A stretch of DNA of 64,000 nucleotides from Siphonodentalium dalli (Eukaryota; Mollusca; Scaphopoda; Gadilida; Siphonodentaliidae). The notes beneath the pieces are model-generated. The model did no database searches, had not been told where the DNA came from, and saw only the letters and a program-made list of their open reading frames with translations. Shown here piece by piece: positions 35,120-46,217 of the stretch (its first letter is position 1; each line of letters starts with the position of its first letter). Made by a program: the position numbers and the translations under genes. Where the stretch lies: assembly GCA_032622095.1 (NCBI GenBank), contig CP136061.1, forward strand, positions 54,695,762-54,759,761, given 5' to 3'.

Positions 35120-35304
35120 CAGTAATGTCCTAAATAATTGACCCCCTAAACCAGAGCAGAATTATGGGAAATTTGTCAGGATTTAGTCGGAAATATGGCT
35201 TGCTGCCATTCATTGGAAAGCTCTCGGTGAGATTTGACTAAATCCTGCAAAAATTTCCCATAATTCTGCTGTGGTTAAAGGATCATATACTTATGGCATT
35301 ACTC
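35120..35304. mobile_element. Family A MITE, diverged copy A14
   Basis: Left arm complete, right arm shortened in the centre (CTCTCGGTGAGATTTGAC). Both arms carry AATTT-type changes near GGGAAATTT. Right terminus decayed (CATTACTCTA). Confidence 0.88.
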
Positions 35305-35542
35305 TATGTTATTCTGCAATTTGACATAATCATGAAAGGTATGTCGTCTTGTTTTTGAAATATAAAAGAAATGTTAATTTCAGTACTCTCTTCTCAGAAA
35401 GCTATTGAGAAGTTGTCGATTTCATAAATGAGCATGCACTGTATAAAGTTAGCCCAATATTCTACCTGCGAATTATCAATTGATTAGTATATATATGGCA
35501 GTGCACTTGAAATAACACGCTCAGTTATTCTCTCTACCGCTT

Positions 35543-35600
35543 TTAATCATCTAGGTTAACAAGATTCATCATTTAGTCATCTAGGTTAACAAGATTTGTC
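35543..35600. repeat. Direct duplication of about 30 bp
   Basis: ATCATCTAGGTTAACAAGAT and GTCATCTAGGTTAACAAGAT lie 33 bp apart. Confidence 0.85.
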
Positions 35601-35611
35601 GTGTGTTATGG

Positions 35612-36326
35612 CAGGGTTTCCGCTACTATGGCAAGCCGGCCGTCCAGCGGCCTCATTCCGCTCCCCAACCTTGACTTTAATTTTTGCCACAACATAGCCA
35701 CAGACCTAGCTCAGCCCCCTTTTTACACCGACACTGATGATTAACAGATTGCAAGGAATCCTGAACTTGGTGCCTGAATAAGACATAATCAGTAGCGTGG
35801 ATCACATGCACAGTTTCTACACCATCTTTGTAACGCTTTGTCGGCGAATGTTTAGTAGCAATCAGCCTCTCTTATTTTAATTATCGTACGTAGATTAATA
35901 CACCAAATTGCTTTGATTGGTACAGTGAACAAAATAAAAAGAGAGCATGCAGAACGTGACATGACCTCTGCTCATGGCGTGATTATCACTGGTTACTGCT
36001 ACAGTACACTTGACACTGAGTGTGACGATGTGTCTTGCCAACCGCGGTAGTTCATTTGATGTCGGCTTAAATTGCTACTGTTTTTAAAGTCTATCAACTG
36101 TATATTGTGGTGTTACATGCTTTTTAGTTCATCAACTTGAGATCAAAGAAAGACAATCTATTTTAATTTTATTTCTATACGAAGCTTCATTGTTCCTGCT
36201 TGTTGTCTCAAATGCAAGTAAATGGCTACTTTTCAGTGATAAACATCAGAATTTTCTCCCATCAGGGCGCCGGGTGTGTGCTCCCAAAACGCGGCCACAT
36301 TCCCCCAACCCCTAGCGGAAACCCTG
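35612..36326. mobile_element. hAT-type element, 715 bp, CAGGGTTTCCGCTA ends
   Basis: Terminal inverted repeat CAGGGTTTCCGCTA / TAGCGGAAACCCTG, a sequence typical of hAT termini. GTTATGG flanks both ends (7 matching bases; an 8-bp duplication with one mismatch is possible). Both ends have GC-rich subterminal stretches, and the interior is AT-rich. No transposase. Confidence 0.88.
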
Positions 36327-37253
36327 GTTATGGTGTGTCTTATTGGGATATGAAACACATGACCCAATTGGAAGTTGACCAATCATGGAACAGGATTTAA
36401 TGTACAACACACAGGCGATGTCCTTGGATGTCCTCGGAACGTGATCTACTTATAAACATGTTATAGATATTTTCTACATCAGACAATTAGTAAAGTGTTC
36501 TGATAAGTTCAAGTATTACTTCAGTCATTGATGAAGTTTATTTTCAGCGGAAATTTAAAACATACAGTCCATGTATGCTAATGGATCTCCTATGGTAATA
36601 TGAGCAAGTTTAGACTCGAATCATTCCATTTAAATTATCTCAGTATGACATCAATACTTGTATTGACATTCTAAAAACCTCAGACGGACTTTAAGCTCCA
36701 TTTTAGCCCACAACACTAGTATTATCTACTGTTTTCAAGTATACCTGAGTAAATCCTTTTACCGTCCCATGCTAATCAATGATCTTGCCATACTTAGGTT
36801 TGAGTGACTGTCATACTAGTTTTTCTTATAAAATACCTCTCCATTTGTGTGTAGCTAACTCTATTTGTATTGGTGCAAACTGTATTTTGAGTGTTGTTAG
36901 AATTTAATATCTTCATTAGTTTGTCTTCATTAGCTCAAAATATTTCATGGCAGCTTTGTTAACACAAAATGTATTCAAATTGGTTGCTCGTGTTTTTCAC
37001 CGGTCTTGGGGATTTTTTGATGAATGACGTGTTTGCCAGAATTTAATTTTCCATTTCTTGTTGAAATATCCCTGGGACATGGAATTGGTGTGAGTTTATG
37101 TTGTAAAACATGTCGTGGATCGCGTTCGGAAATCTAATTGAAGAAACAGGTGCTCTGCGTTTGTGGATTATATCGTAATCTGTGCTTCAAGGAAATACTG
37201 CAGTGTTGAACTTTAGAAATGAGAATTAATTCACTCACAATCAGGAGATGCTT
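36327..37253. other. No feature recognised
   Basis: AT-rich unique sequence without coding signals. Confidence 0.4.
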
Positions 37254-37690
37254 GTGATGAAGTAGATTATCTTTCTGTTGTTGAATGACAGTTTTTGGAT
37301 ATGTACATGTATAATAATGGAATTCTTCTATTCTTTAAACGACATTCATTAGTTTCATGGTCGGGAAGTATATATACATGGATTACAAATTATCATCTCT
37401 GTATATTGGAAAATCCAGGACAGTGAAAATGAATAATGTTTTTCTGATGACAAGGAAGGAGTGGTACCATTTCTATATCAGGAGATAACCCAAGATATAT
37501 GCAGAGTTATCAACAAATCAGATTTCAATTTGAATTGTGTTGACCAAGGAAGATAAATTGAACTTTGCATGAAGTTTTAAAATCATCTTTCAAAAATGTA
37601 ATTTTTTTTAGAAATGTGCACTATTTCAGTGGAATTAGAATAGGTCCAGTCTTTCCAACAAGATCTCAGATTGAGCATTTTATAAGCTGT
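37254..37690. repeat. Rearranged relative of the 30027-30619 insert
   Basis: GTGATGAAGTAGATTATCTT and AACTTTGCATGAAGTTTTAAA in direct order. From 37582 the sequence CTTTCAAAAATG to AGTCTTTCCAACAAGATCTC is the reverse complement of 30529-30617. Confidence 0.65.
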
Positions 37691-38206
37691 CATTTTAAAT
37701 TATTCATTATCAAGACCAGAATCCATGCAACTACCAACTTTGTAAGCAGTTTTTTAACCTTTGAAAAATTGGTCACTGTTCGTAACAGTGCACAAAGAAT
37801 AATTCATTCTATCAACGTTTGTCAGTGCAGTGAGAATAATTCCAATGCTTGGATAATTCAAATCAGAGATTGTTGAGTGCAAGAAAAATATTTTTCGAAC
37901 AAATTTCAACAAGGTCATTGCAAGAACTTGGAGTTTTAATGATGGATGCTCTCCTGCAACAGACTTGGAATGCTACTTCATGGGTGAGCAGGCTACATAT
38001 CAATTAAATTCACACAGAGATTATATAACTCTCCAAAATTCACCTAATAATATTCACTTTCAAATTTTTCTCCTACCAAAATAGGTTGATAAATGTCTGC
38101 ATCGGACCCATGGCAGAGCCTTTGATACGCCATTTTAACTCATTGCAGTTCTCAATTCGGGTATGGAATAAATCCGCGATTGTCCAGAAAACGTATATTG
38201 CATTTA

Positions 38207-38314
38207 CAGTAATGCCCTAAATAATCGACTCCTTAACCACAGCAGAATCATGGGTAATTTTTCAGGATTTTCGGAAATATCGCTTGTTGCCATTCATCGG
38301 AAAGCTCTCACTGA
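38207..38314. mobile_element. Family A single arm, copy A15
   Basis: Left arm only, from CAGTAATGCCC to CTCTCACTGA. Confidence 0.9.
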
Positions 38315-38689
38315 TTGTATAATTACATATACATAATTTTGGGCTTCGAACGAGCCATGTCTGTTTTTTCCCCAAACTCCTATACAGTAATTTATCATTA
38401 TTCTAAACTCAGCTAAAGATCAACCAATGTGAAAACCTGTGCATCTGCAATTCTTAAATTTATTTTATGTCTACCTGCTGATGCCTACCTTTATGACTCC
38501 AACTTTGTTTTTTAAAATTTAAAAAATGTGGTGCCCAATAATTTCATAAGCTTTTTTAATCTTGTCGCTAATGGAAGCACAAGGAGGAATGGAATGGTAA
38601 TATGGGAGGACATTTTCAGACAATTAATGACAGATGATGTTATATAACATAAAAAACGTCTAGCATATGCTTTAGTGTCTGCGCGAACG

Positions 38690-38760
38690 ATCCCGATTGT
38701 CCCCGATTAATCTGGCTGCCGGATAAATCGGGGGGACAATCAGGACCGTACGTGTGTGCC
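38690..38760. repeat. Imperfect inverted repeat upstream of the MADF-like fragment
   Basis: CCCGATTGTCCCCGATTAAT is mirrored by ATAAATCGGGGGGACAATCA. Related CCGATTTAATCGG follows at 38788-38800. This may be the end of the transposon that carried the coding fragment. Confidence 0.55.
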
Positions 38761-38960
38761 TAACTTTGAAGTGGTTTTTGTCGGATCCGATTTAATCGGA
38801 CCGATCAAACTGAGTTTGATTTCATCAGGAAAACCCGGCTCGTGACGATGACAACACGCGTGTTTTGCTTGTCACATGGCCGTCACATGACCAAAACCTC
38901 ATTCAAAATGTCGGAATAGTTAGCGGCGACCGCTATTCGAAAGTAAATCAAGAATTCTGA

Positions 38961-39125
38961 TCGATCGACAAGGAACAACGGCTGGTAGACCTGTGGGTAG
39001 AAAATGAATGCCTGTATAATAATCGCAACAAGAGGACGGCAGCTGTGGAAAGGTTTATTACGCCAATTTTCGGCTATTGTTCGCCCCCATTGACCATTCT
39101 AATCTTGTGTGAAGTAATGGAATAA
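38961..39125 (+). pseudogene. MADF-domain-like coding fragment
   Basis: Open for 54 codons after a TGA at 38958. The first part, DKEQRLVDLWVENECLYNN, fits the MADF/Myb-SANT-like pattern in which L-V/I-x-L-W is followed by P/E-x-LY. RNKRTAAVERF then matches the helix that usually follows, but the roughly ten residues between LY and that helix are missing. MADF-type DNA-binding proteins accompany PIF/Harbinger transposons and also occur as host regulators. An ATG at 38908 is followed by a stop in its own frame. No nuclease partner was seen nearby. Most likely a truncated transposon-derived gene; the short match leaves real doubt. Confidence 0.4.
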
Positions 39126-39249
39126 TACCACATTATTTTTTACTTAATGTATATGAATGGCGTAGGCTGAAATACTATAATAGAGTAGCTATATTTGAGT
39201 AAAATATTCCAACAAATGCATTGACTGTATTCTCCAAACTGACAATCTT

Positions 39250-39529
39250 CAAGAATGTCATACTCCCAGTAACAAGAATGTCATACTCCCAGTAACAAGA
39301 ATGTCATACTCCCAGTAACAAGAATGTCATACTCCCAGTAACAAGAATGTCATACTCCCAGTAACAAGAATGTCATACTCCCAGTAACAAGAATGTCATA
39401 CTCCCAGTAACAAGAATGTCATACTCCCAGTAACAAGAATGTCATACTCCCAGTAACAAGAATGTCATACTCCCAGTAACAAGAATGTCATACTCCCAGT
39501 AACAAGAATGTCATACTCCCAGTAACAAG
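39250..39529. repeat. 23-bp minisatellite, 12 copies
   Basis: Twelve identical units of CAAGAATGTCATACTCCCAG plus TAA, then a four-base partial unit. No substitutions by eye, so the array expanded recently or is homogenised. Confidence 0.97.
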
Positions 39530-39965
39530 CAGCTTTATTTCTCATGGGGTTTACCAAAACATGTGAGAGATCTACTACAAAGTTAACTTAGATGATCAAT
39601 GGCAGATATTCCGGCAGAATAATTAATGTACATTTGTGTGGGAATGAACGAGATTTTTCATTGATCAGATGTGAAGACTAATTAATTATCGATACTAATC
39701 ATATCTGTTTACGATCGTCTGAAGAATAATGACATCATATCATTCGATAGCGTCATAGATATAATTACGTTATGTTATATTGGGGAAAATACACTGAATA
39801 TCGGTGAAACATCATAATTAATACTTGTCATATTTTTAGCAAATTATCATCAAAATTGTGTTCTACAACTAGTTACATTTATCAATTTCTTACAAGTGGC
39901 ATATGTACGCAGTTGTGATGACACCCTGCATGGTTTCAAATGTTTTACCAATCGGCCATCGGTTA
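39530..39965. other. AT-rich, no feature
   Basis: No repeat family or coding signal recognised. Confidence 0.4.
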
Positions 39966-40166
39966 CAGTAATGCTCTAATTAATCGACTTCTTAACCACA
40001 GCAGAATTATGGGTAACTATGGGAAATATGGCTTGTTGCCATTCATCGGAAAGCTCTCCCCGAGAGCTTTCCGATGAATGGCAACTAGCCATATTTCCGA
40101 CTAAATCCTGAAAAGTTACCCATAATTCTGCTGTGGTTAAGAAGTCGATTAATTAGAGCATTACTG
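39966..40166. mobile_element. Family A palindromic MITE, copy A16
   Basis: Both arms share CTCTAATTAATC and GACTTCTTAACC. The left arm lacks about 12 bp that the right arm retains. Flanked by TA. Confidence 0.93.
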
Positions 40167-42159
40167 TACTTTAATAATGTTATTTGACCAAAATAGACAC
40201 ATTTTCCCACATTTTTAATGGGCCCACATGCATTTACTTGTGATTATGCTGATGAATATGAGTAATTTTTTAAACTAAAACAACTATCAATTTTCTGATT
40301 GGGTTCCCAAAATGTTTATGAATGTTGATGTCATATTTATAACATGCACCTTGCAACTATTACTATTGAAGTCGCACTGTTGCGATACGGTGATTTTTGT
40401 AACATTGCGTCAAAAATAGGAGACAATGGATGGATACTACAAATAAAACATTTCTTAAGTGAACTACCTGTCAATGAGTATTTTGTAAACAAAGGGTAGA
40501 ACATATTCATTGACTGTTTTGATCCTGGGAACCGGCTGGGCAGGTATGATAATTAAAAAAGTGAGGCTTTCTGAGTATTTCTGGTTCCAAACCTCAGGCC
40601 TTTTATTACCATTACTTTATAATGATGGAATATTGTTCAAGTAATAAAAAAACTTCAGAACAAACAGGACTAGGTCTTTAATCAAAAACCTGAACATATG
40701 GTTTTAATGGTTTGTTAAAAATTATTAATCTTTTTTTTTTAAATGACATGCTGTAGGTTTCTTGGTTCCAATGCACTTAATTTCCAACATGTGTTAAGTT
40801 CTGATAGTGTCTCATTGAAAACAGCTTTAGATATAATATAAGTTCTTGACTAATTGCTTTAGAATATCAGGCTGGCTGGATCCTCCCTTTTAATCAATGT
40901 GCCCTGCTGAAATCACATTTGTTGTTGCAGCCACATTGTTGTGATAATGGGTTGTCACCCCATGTGTGCAAACAGTACAGCACAGAAACCTGACAATTTG
41001 AAATTTTAGTTCAAATTATTGTGAAATGTTGCCGAAATATCTGGAAACATCAGTACTTAGTAAAATGCAAGGATATTTCAATAAAGTTTTCAGCTACCTT
41101 ATTTTGAATTATCAGTGGTATATTTAACTGAAATTTACTGGTATTTCATACAGCCTTATGCTTTATATTTTAGTGGAATAATATATATATTTTTTTTTTT
41201 TCACAGAATTATGAGGAATTCTAGCAAAATTTCAATAAAATTTGATCAAAATTTCAGTAAAATTATTCTGATTTCAATAACTTCTGGTGGTGGGTCATTG
41301 CAAACAACCTGAGATAATGTAAATACGAGACTTGCACTAAAATGACTGACTTCTATTTGTAGTACATTTATAGTGGAATGAATGTCGTAGTAACGACCGT
41401 TAATCATAGTAGAACGTGTGTCGTATTGATCGATTTCTTGTATGGTGTTGCAGCAGCATTGTCATGATCATGGGTTGTCATCTCGGGAAACGGACAGCGA
41501 GGAAAGCTATAAGAACAATGCATTCAGTGATGGCCTGTTGCATTGATTTCCTGTGCATGTTTGTATTCTCCAACGTGGATGACCCTTATGCTGCATTGTA
41601 AAACAGTCGTGGCCAATAGCCAAACATTCAATATTTACAGCATGTTGTCTGCTGGGGGAGAGTTGATTTGTGCATGTTTGGTGTTGGCTGCCTCATTGCT
41701 CCAAATGTCAAATCAACACAGTTTCAATCTTCAAAGTGTTCGTCCTAGCTGCATAGTTGGGATGGCAGTAAATTGGTCAAAATTAGTATGAAATATGTTG
41801 CGAATTATCTTGGTCAATACGTGTCGAAGCTGTTTTACCATGAGAAAAATACTGTATTAATAGATAATTTCATGCACATTTATCACTAAGTATCCATGAC
41901 ATTATAGAGAAGTGGAAATTTGCCAAATATTCCATGCAACAGACACCTCCCCACCTCCCATCACAACAAAGGTACTGTATCCATTCTTCAATGAACATAT
42001 AGTTTAAAATGGAGTAAATTTGTTCCCGTCTCAGTCAAATGTTTCATAAAATACTTGCAGTAAAATGATAGGCCCTCAGTTTTCACAAAATCTAAAAGAT
42101 TCGTGACATTTGTGATAACGGCAAAACTTCCAATAAAAAACATTTCTATGAAGCTTATT
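40167..42159. other. 2 kb without a firm feature
   Basis: AT-rich. A block near 40922-40960 (TTGTTGCAGCCACATTGTTG, GGGTTGTCA) recurs diverged at 41445-41485. Degraded family E right-end sequence (GTCAATGAGTATTTTGTAAA) is at about 40470. Short frames at 41416-41791 show no motif. Confidence 0.45.
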
Positions 42160-42374
42160 TTAACCCTTTCAGTGCCAAGTCTGATTTTTGTATCAACCCA
42201 TATTTCCTTGATCATTTTTCAAATTTATTGATTATAATAATGTGATACATTGATGGAAAGAGCTCTAAGATCTCTTTCCATCAATGTATCACATTATTAT
42301 AATCAATAAATTTGAAAAATGATCAAGGAAATATGGGTTGATACAAAAATCGGACTTGGCACTGAAAGGGTTAA
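42160..42374. mobile_element. Family F TTAA palindrome, copy F1
   Basis: Perfect-looking 215-bp palindrome: TTAACCCTTTCAGTGCCAAG at one end, CTTGGCACTGAAAGGGTTAA at the other, with only about 15 bases unpaired at GAGCTCTAAGATCTC. TTAA plus CCC ends fits piggyBac-type mobilisation. It abuts family D copy D2 and shares its TTAA. Confidence 0.9.
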
Positions 42375-42734
42375 AAGGGTACTTGTACACTAAATCAGGC
42401 CATTTATGGGTCCATCTCCTATTATAATCAACATAATATATAACAAATAAATGAATTTGAGCCATGGATGAGTGCAAAATATTCTGATGTGCTTGATGAA
42501 CGATGTAAACAACATGTATGTAAATGGTAATTATAATGAAAATGAATTTATTACTCCAGCCATAAATTCATTTTCATTATAATTACCCTGTTGTTTTACA
42601 TCATTCATAAGGTAAATGAGTGTATTTTGCACTTATCCATGGCTCAAATTCTTTCATTTGTTGCATATATTCTGTTGAGTATTATAAATAGATGGTTCCA
42701 TAAATGGTAGGATTTAGTGTACAGTCCCCCTTTA
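42371..42734. mobile_element. Family D fold-back element, copy D2
   Basis: TTAAAAGGGTACTTGTACAC at the left, GTGTACAGTCCCCCTTTA at the right, and internal arms around AATTATAATGAAAATGAAT. Uninterrupted, so it is the empty-site reference for A6 in D1. Confidence 0.87.
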
Positions 42735-42816
42735 GAGGCACATTTGTATTATTATTATTATTTTAAAAAACATGAGAGCAAGCTCTGGAAACACATAAAT
42801 CACTGAAATACGTGTT

Positions 42817-42864
42817 TTAACCCTTTCAGTGCCAGGTTCGATTTTGTTATCAACCCATATACCC
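42817..42864. mobile_element. Family F left end, copy F2
   Basis: TTAACCCTTTCAGTGCCAGG to ATCAACCCATAT, then an abrupt join to family C sequence. Confidence 0.82.
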
Positions 42865-42944
42865 TGTGCCAATGCATTCTCTTATATATGCGAGTCGACC
42901 ATAGGTCGCCTCGCATATATAAGAGAATGCATTGGCCTAACAAT
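42865..42944. mobile_element. Family C hairpin module, copy C5
   Basis: CAATGCATTCTCTTATATAT and ATATATAAGAGAATGCATTG form a near-perfect hairpin around GCGAGTCGACCATAGGTCGC. Termini missing. Confidence 0.88.
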
Positions 42945-43008
42945 GTTTCATCATTTATTATTATTTTTTACAATTTTTTACAATTTTAATAATTTTTTCT
43001 TATATTCT

Positions 43009-43272
43009 TTAACTCTTTCAGTGCCAGACTTATTTTGTAGGTTTAGTGCCAGGGAATCTTACGTTTTTCATGGGCATCAAAATTATTACTATGAATACGT
43101 GGTGATAGTTTTGAGTTATAACATGCCCCTAAGGTTTTATCCAGTTTTTAATTCGCTATACCATGCTTAAGCCTACCCAAAAAAAGTCTAATTTAAAAAA
43201 AAAATTTATGGCCAATTTTACAGACCGTAAATTAGGGCTGATGAGGTCGGCCCCTGGCACTGAAAGTGATAT
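43009..43272. mobile_element. Family F diverged copy F3
   Basis: TTAACTCTTTCAGTGCCAG at the left and CTGGCACTGAAAGTG at the right. The interior is not palindromic, so it may represent the longer progenitor of the short palindromes. Confidence 0.7.
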
Positions 43273-43307
43273 GAAACACTCCGCTGAGGAATTCATAACA
43301 AAATAAC

Positions 43308-44654
43308 TAGAGCTGAAACGGTTGACCCATTCTTCTAACCGGTTAACAATCGGGGTTAACCGGATTTCAACCGGTTAACCGCTAAATATCTAGCGGACTT
43401 CTCTCACACTAATTATGTCGACATTATGCCATGCTCCAGGGACAAACCTAGGTGAGAAGTAGTAGCTGAAATAAAGACCTTATTCACGGCATTTAACGAT
43501 ATTCAAAAACACGCATTCCTTGTTCTTTTGCTGGCTCTCGTGATGGGGAATGAGCAAGTGAAATTTGTGAATGGCAGGAGAGATCGCTTATTTGCCGTGA
43601 TCAGCATATGTTTGGGCATTTGTAAAACGAGTAAAATAGTATGGGTATTGGTAAAACGAGTAACAAAACTATATATTAAAGATCTGTAATATATCATTAT
43701 CATCATTGGTATATCCTCCAATGCATTATATATAAAGACAAGAAAGTAATAACTAGAGAACAAAAAGGAAGGTCAGTTAGGTCAGACTCGCAGTCCTATT
43801 CAGTATTCGAGCTATTCGTCGGTATCATGATAGCGGACACAAGTGTTGGGAGGTTATATAATTTACGTTTACGTTTCGGTTTTAGTATGCAATCACTTAA
43901 CATATAACAATTACTGCCAAATTGAGTGTTATATATAATTAGTCCCACAGGCACAACGAGTTACAGAGTAGCATGGAGCATCAATTTCCTTGATAAAAGG
44001 GAAGATTATTGAAGAAGTTTTGGGTTGCGTCAACTACGATGTCTGTTTGAGTCACTCAATTGAATTGATCATATTAAATCACAACACGGAGGAAGAATGG
44101 GAAGAGTGAAGACATTGTGCAGCTGATCTCAATCTTCAAACTTTGTCGACTTACATAGTTTTTATAAACCCCACTGTAAAACAGTTTTATATATAGTATG
44201 TCGTGGTGTGGTTCCAATTTGAATCCATGTTGCTTCGTGCAGTATTAACTATTAAGTTACGAAAGCACGCATTGCCACACAACGTCACTTTTACGTTGTC
44301 ACTTCCTTGTGTGATTCAGAATTGATACACAGTGACTGCACACGTGCTTTTGTCGGAAGAAAACTTCAAAGGGTCGGAATTAATTGAAGGTCGCCGACAC
44401 TTCCAGGCAGTTCGAGAATTGCTACTAAGTATCTGATACTACCGCGTGTACCAATTAATGCTTGCATTGCACTCTACTATCGGTGACACGGGATTTAGTA
44501 TTAGTTTTGCATCATTTAACCTAATATTTTGAGGATTATTCACGTTCACATTCAACTGACAACGGGATGCGGTTACGTCCGGTTCATTTTTTTCTAACCG
44601 GTTACGTCGCTAACCGGATGCTAACCGGTTAACCGTCTAACCGTTTCAGCTCTA
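43308..44654. mobile_element. hAT-type element, 1.35 kb, 8-bp target duplication
   Basis: Terminal inverted repeat TAGAGCTGAAACGGTT. AAAATAAC directly precedes (43300-43307) and follows (44655-44662) the element, a perfect 8-bp duplication. Several ACCGGTTAAC-type palindromes lie close to both ends, probably transposase-binding sites. No transposase frame. Its ends resemble those of 31300-33208 (TAG-G-TGAAACG-TT), so the two may share a transposase. Confidence 0.93.
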
Positions 44655-44756
44655 AAAATAACAAAGAATAAATCCAATATAAGTTATATTTATAAATTTG
44701 ATATCGATTTAGTTTGAAACAGCATCATTGTTTAATATAAACAAATTACAAATGGT

Positions 44757-44883
44757 GCAGCCCTCTTAATTCAGATTGTTTGGTTTCGGCAATGTGCTGC
44801 GGCAACCCTTGCCATCGCCAGTTAGCTACAGCAAATGGCTTCAGCATTGCTGATTGCCGTAGCCAATTATGAGGGCTGAACAG
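44757..44883. repeat. Imperfect inverted repeat
   Basis: CAGCCCTCTTAATT at the left pairs with AATTATGAGGGCTG at the right. Inner TTCGGCAATGTGCTGCGGCA and TGCTGATTGCCGTAGCC partly pair. Old fold-back element or chance. Confidence 0.45.
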
Positions 44884-45118
44884 TGACTATTGTTGAAGGA
44901 ATCATTGTCATAATTTTTGTGCCCAATAAATTATCCTGATTAAAGTAGAAAATATATACATTTCTGATTAATAGTTCAAACTGTGTGTTCTCTGAAATGG
45001 TAGTCGATTGGTTTGAATTTCGATAATCTTAGTTGATTGCTACGTTCTTCCATTGGAGAAAGTGTTTGGATACTAACTTATGAGTTTTATTCACTAAAAT
45101 TAGTCCATAATACGTATG

Positions 45119-45325
45119 TAACCCTTTCATGGCGGGAGCTGCACTGGTGCAGCATTAAAGACCCTGTGCCAATGTATAATCTTATAAGGTCAAGGTAAAT
45201 ATTATTAGGCCAATGCTTTCTCTTATATATGCGTGGCTTCCTGTGGGAGACACACATATATAAGAGAATGCATTGGCACAGGGTTTTTGCAAAATTTCAG
45301 GAAGCTCGAATCATGGAAGGGTTAA
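45119..45325. mobile_element. Family C element, copy C6
   Basis: AACCCTTTCATGGCGGGAGC at the left, GAATCATGGAAGGGTTAA at the right, two TATATGCG / CACATATA-type modules between. The left TTAA has mutated. Confidence 0.87.
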
Positions 45326-45359
45326 AATGACCCATTTTCAACACTGTTTTCAATAAACA

Positions 45360-45449
45360 AAAATTATCAAAAATACTAACATTGCCTACCCCAGTTTATG
45401 GAATAGAAATGTTCCCTAGTTACAGCATTTCGGACTCATACCTCTAGTT
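45360..45449. mobile_element. Possible Helitron-like 3' end fragment
   Basis: CTCATACCTCTAGTT matches the CACCTCTAGTT end of 14433-15194, with CTAG at 45444-45447. The hairpin is not preserved. Confidence 0.35.
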
Positions 45450-45568
45450 GAAATTATTATTTTTTACCTTGAATCAAAACAATAAGTTCAGATATGTGAC
45501 ACCATCCCTAGATTTGTCAAGCAGTATTTCATGATCTCAGCACCTCCCCAATACTCTCCCAAGTTCCT

Positions 45569-45787
45569 TAACCCTTTATATACTAAATAGATTCACCGAC
45601 TCAGTTACAAAAGTATGCATTGGAATGGCATATTGTTTGTTTGAAGGGGTGTTCAGGATAGCATACATGTATGACAGTCAGAAGAAAAGATAATCCAAGT
45701 GCTGAAGGATTTATATTTATTGATGGGAAATGTTCAGATAATAAGTTCAACAAATGGCCTATGGTTGTTTTGTTGAACTTATTATCA
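45569..45787. mobile_element. Family E element, copy E5 (right end lost)
   Basis: TTAACCCTTTATATACTAAA to the hairpin GATAATAAGTTCAACAAATG / GTTGAACTTATTATC. The right part is replaced by a family A element. Confidence 0.83.
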
Positions 45788-45933
45788 GGAATTAGTTGGA
45801 AATATGGCTTGTTGCCATTCATCGGAAAGCTCTCACTGAGATGAATGGCAACAAGCCATATTTCCGACTAAATCCTGAAAAATTACCCATAATTCTTCTG
45901 TGGTTAAGGAGTTGATTATTTAGGGCATTACTG
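45786..45933. mobile_element. Family A MITE, truncated copy A17
   Basis: Begins inside the left arm (GGAATTAGTTGGAAATATGG), then a shortened centre and a full right arm ending CATTACTGTA. Confidence 0.88.
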
Positions 45934-46111
45934 TAACTCCATCAGTTTTGGCCCAAAGCAGGAAATCAGGTCTAGAATGTTCTTTGTCTGCGACATCGCA
46001 TGACTTTTTACGAGTAGATTGTCTTTTCACGAACATTTCCGTGCTATATACTCGCATGGACAACTGCTAAAAGAGCGATTCCCCTTCTAATTAATTCTAT
46101 ATCGCTCGCAG

Positions 46112-46141
46112 GAAGGTCAGCACGCCTCTCGATTGTCTGAT
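46112..46141 (+). other. Candidate 30-nt micro-exon
   Basis: Thirty bases (ten open codons, EGQHASRLSD) lie between a pyrimidine-containing tract ending CGCAG and a consensus donor GTGAGT. The donor side GATGTGAGTAAAAATC is identical over 16 bases to that of the exon-like segment at 9575-9664. Such matches are expected about once by chance in a window of this size. Confidence 0.15.
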
Positions 46142-46217
46142 GTGAGTAAAAATCCCGACTTAAGGCTCCATCATACATTGTAGCAGCTCCTCAGTATTTG
46201 GATGGCAACCCTCTAGG

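Noticed and set aside
37565-37876. 103-codon plus-strand frame with weak reverse-transcriptase-like flavour
   Set aside because: Part is a dispersed repeat also found inverted near 30529-30617. No catalytic motif.
39250-39529. CRISPR or telomere-like repeat
   Set aside because: Identical 23-bp tandem units without spacers, not a telomere motif. A simple minisatellite.
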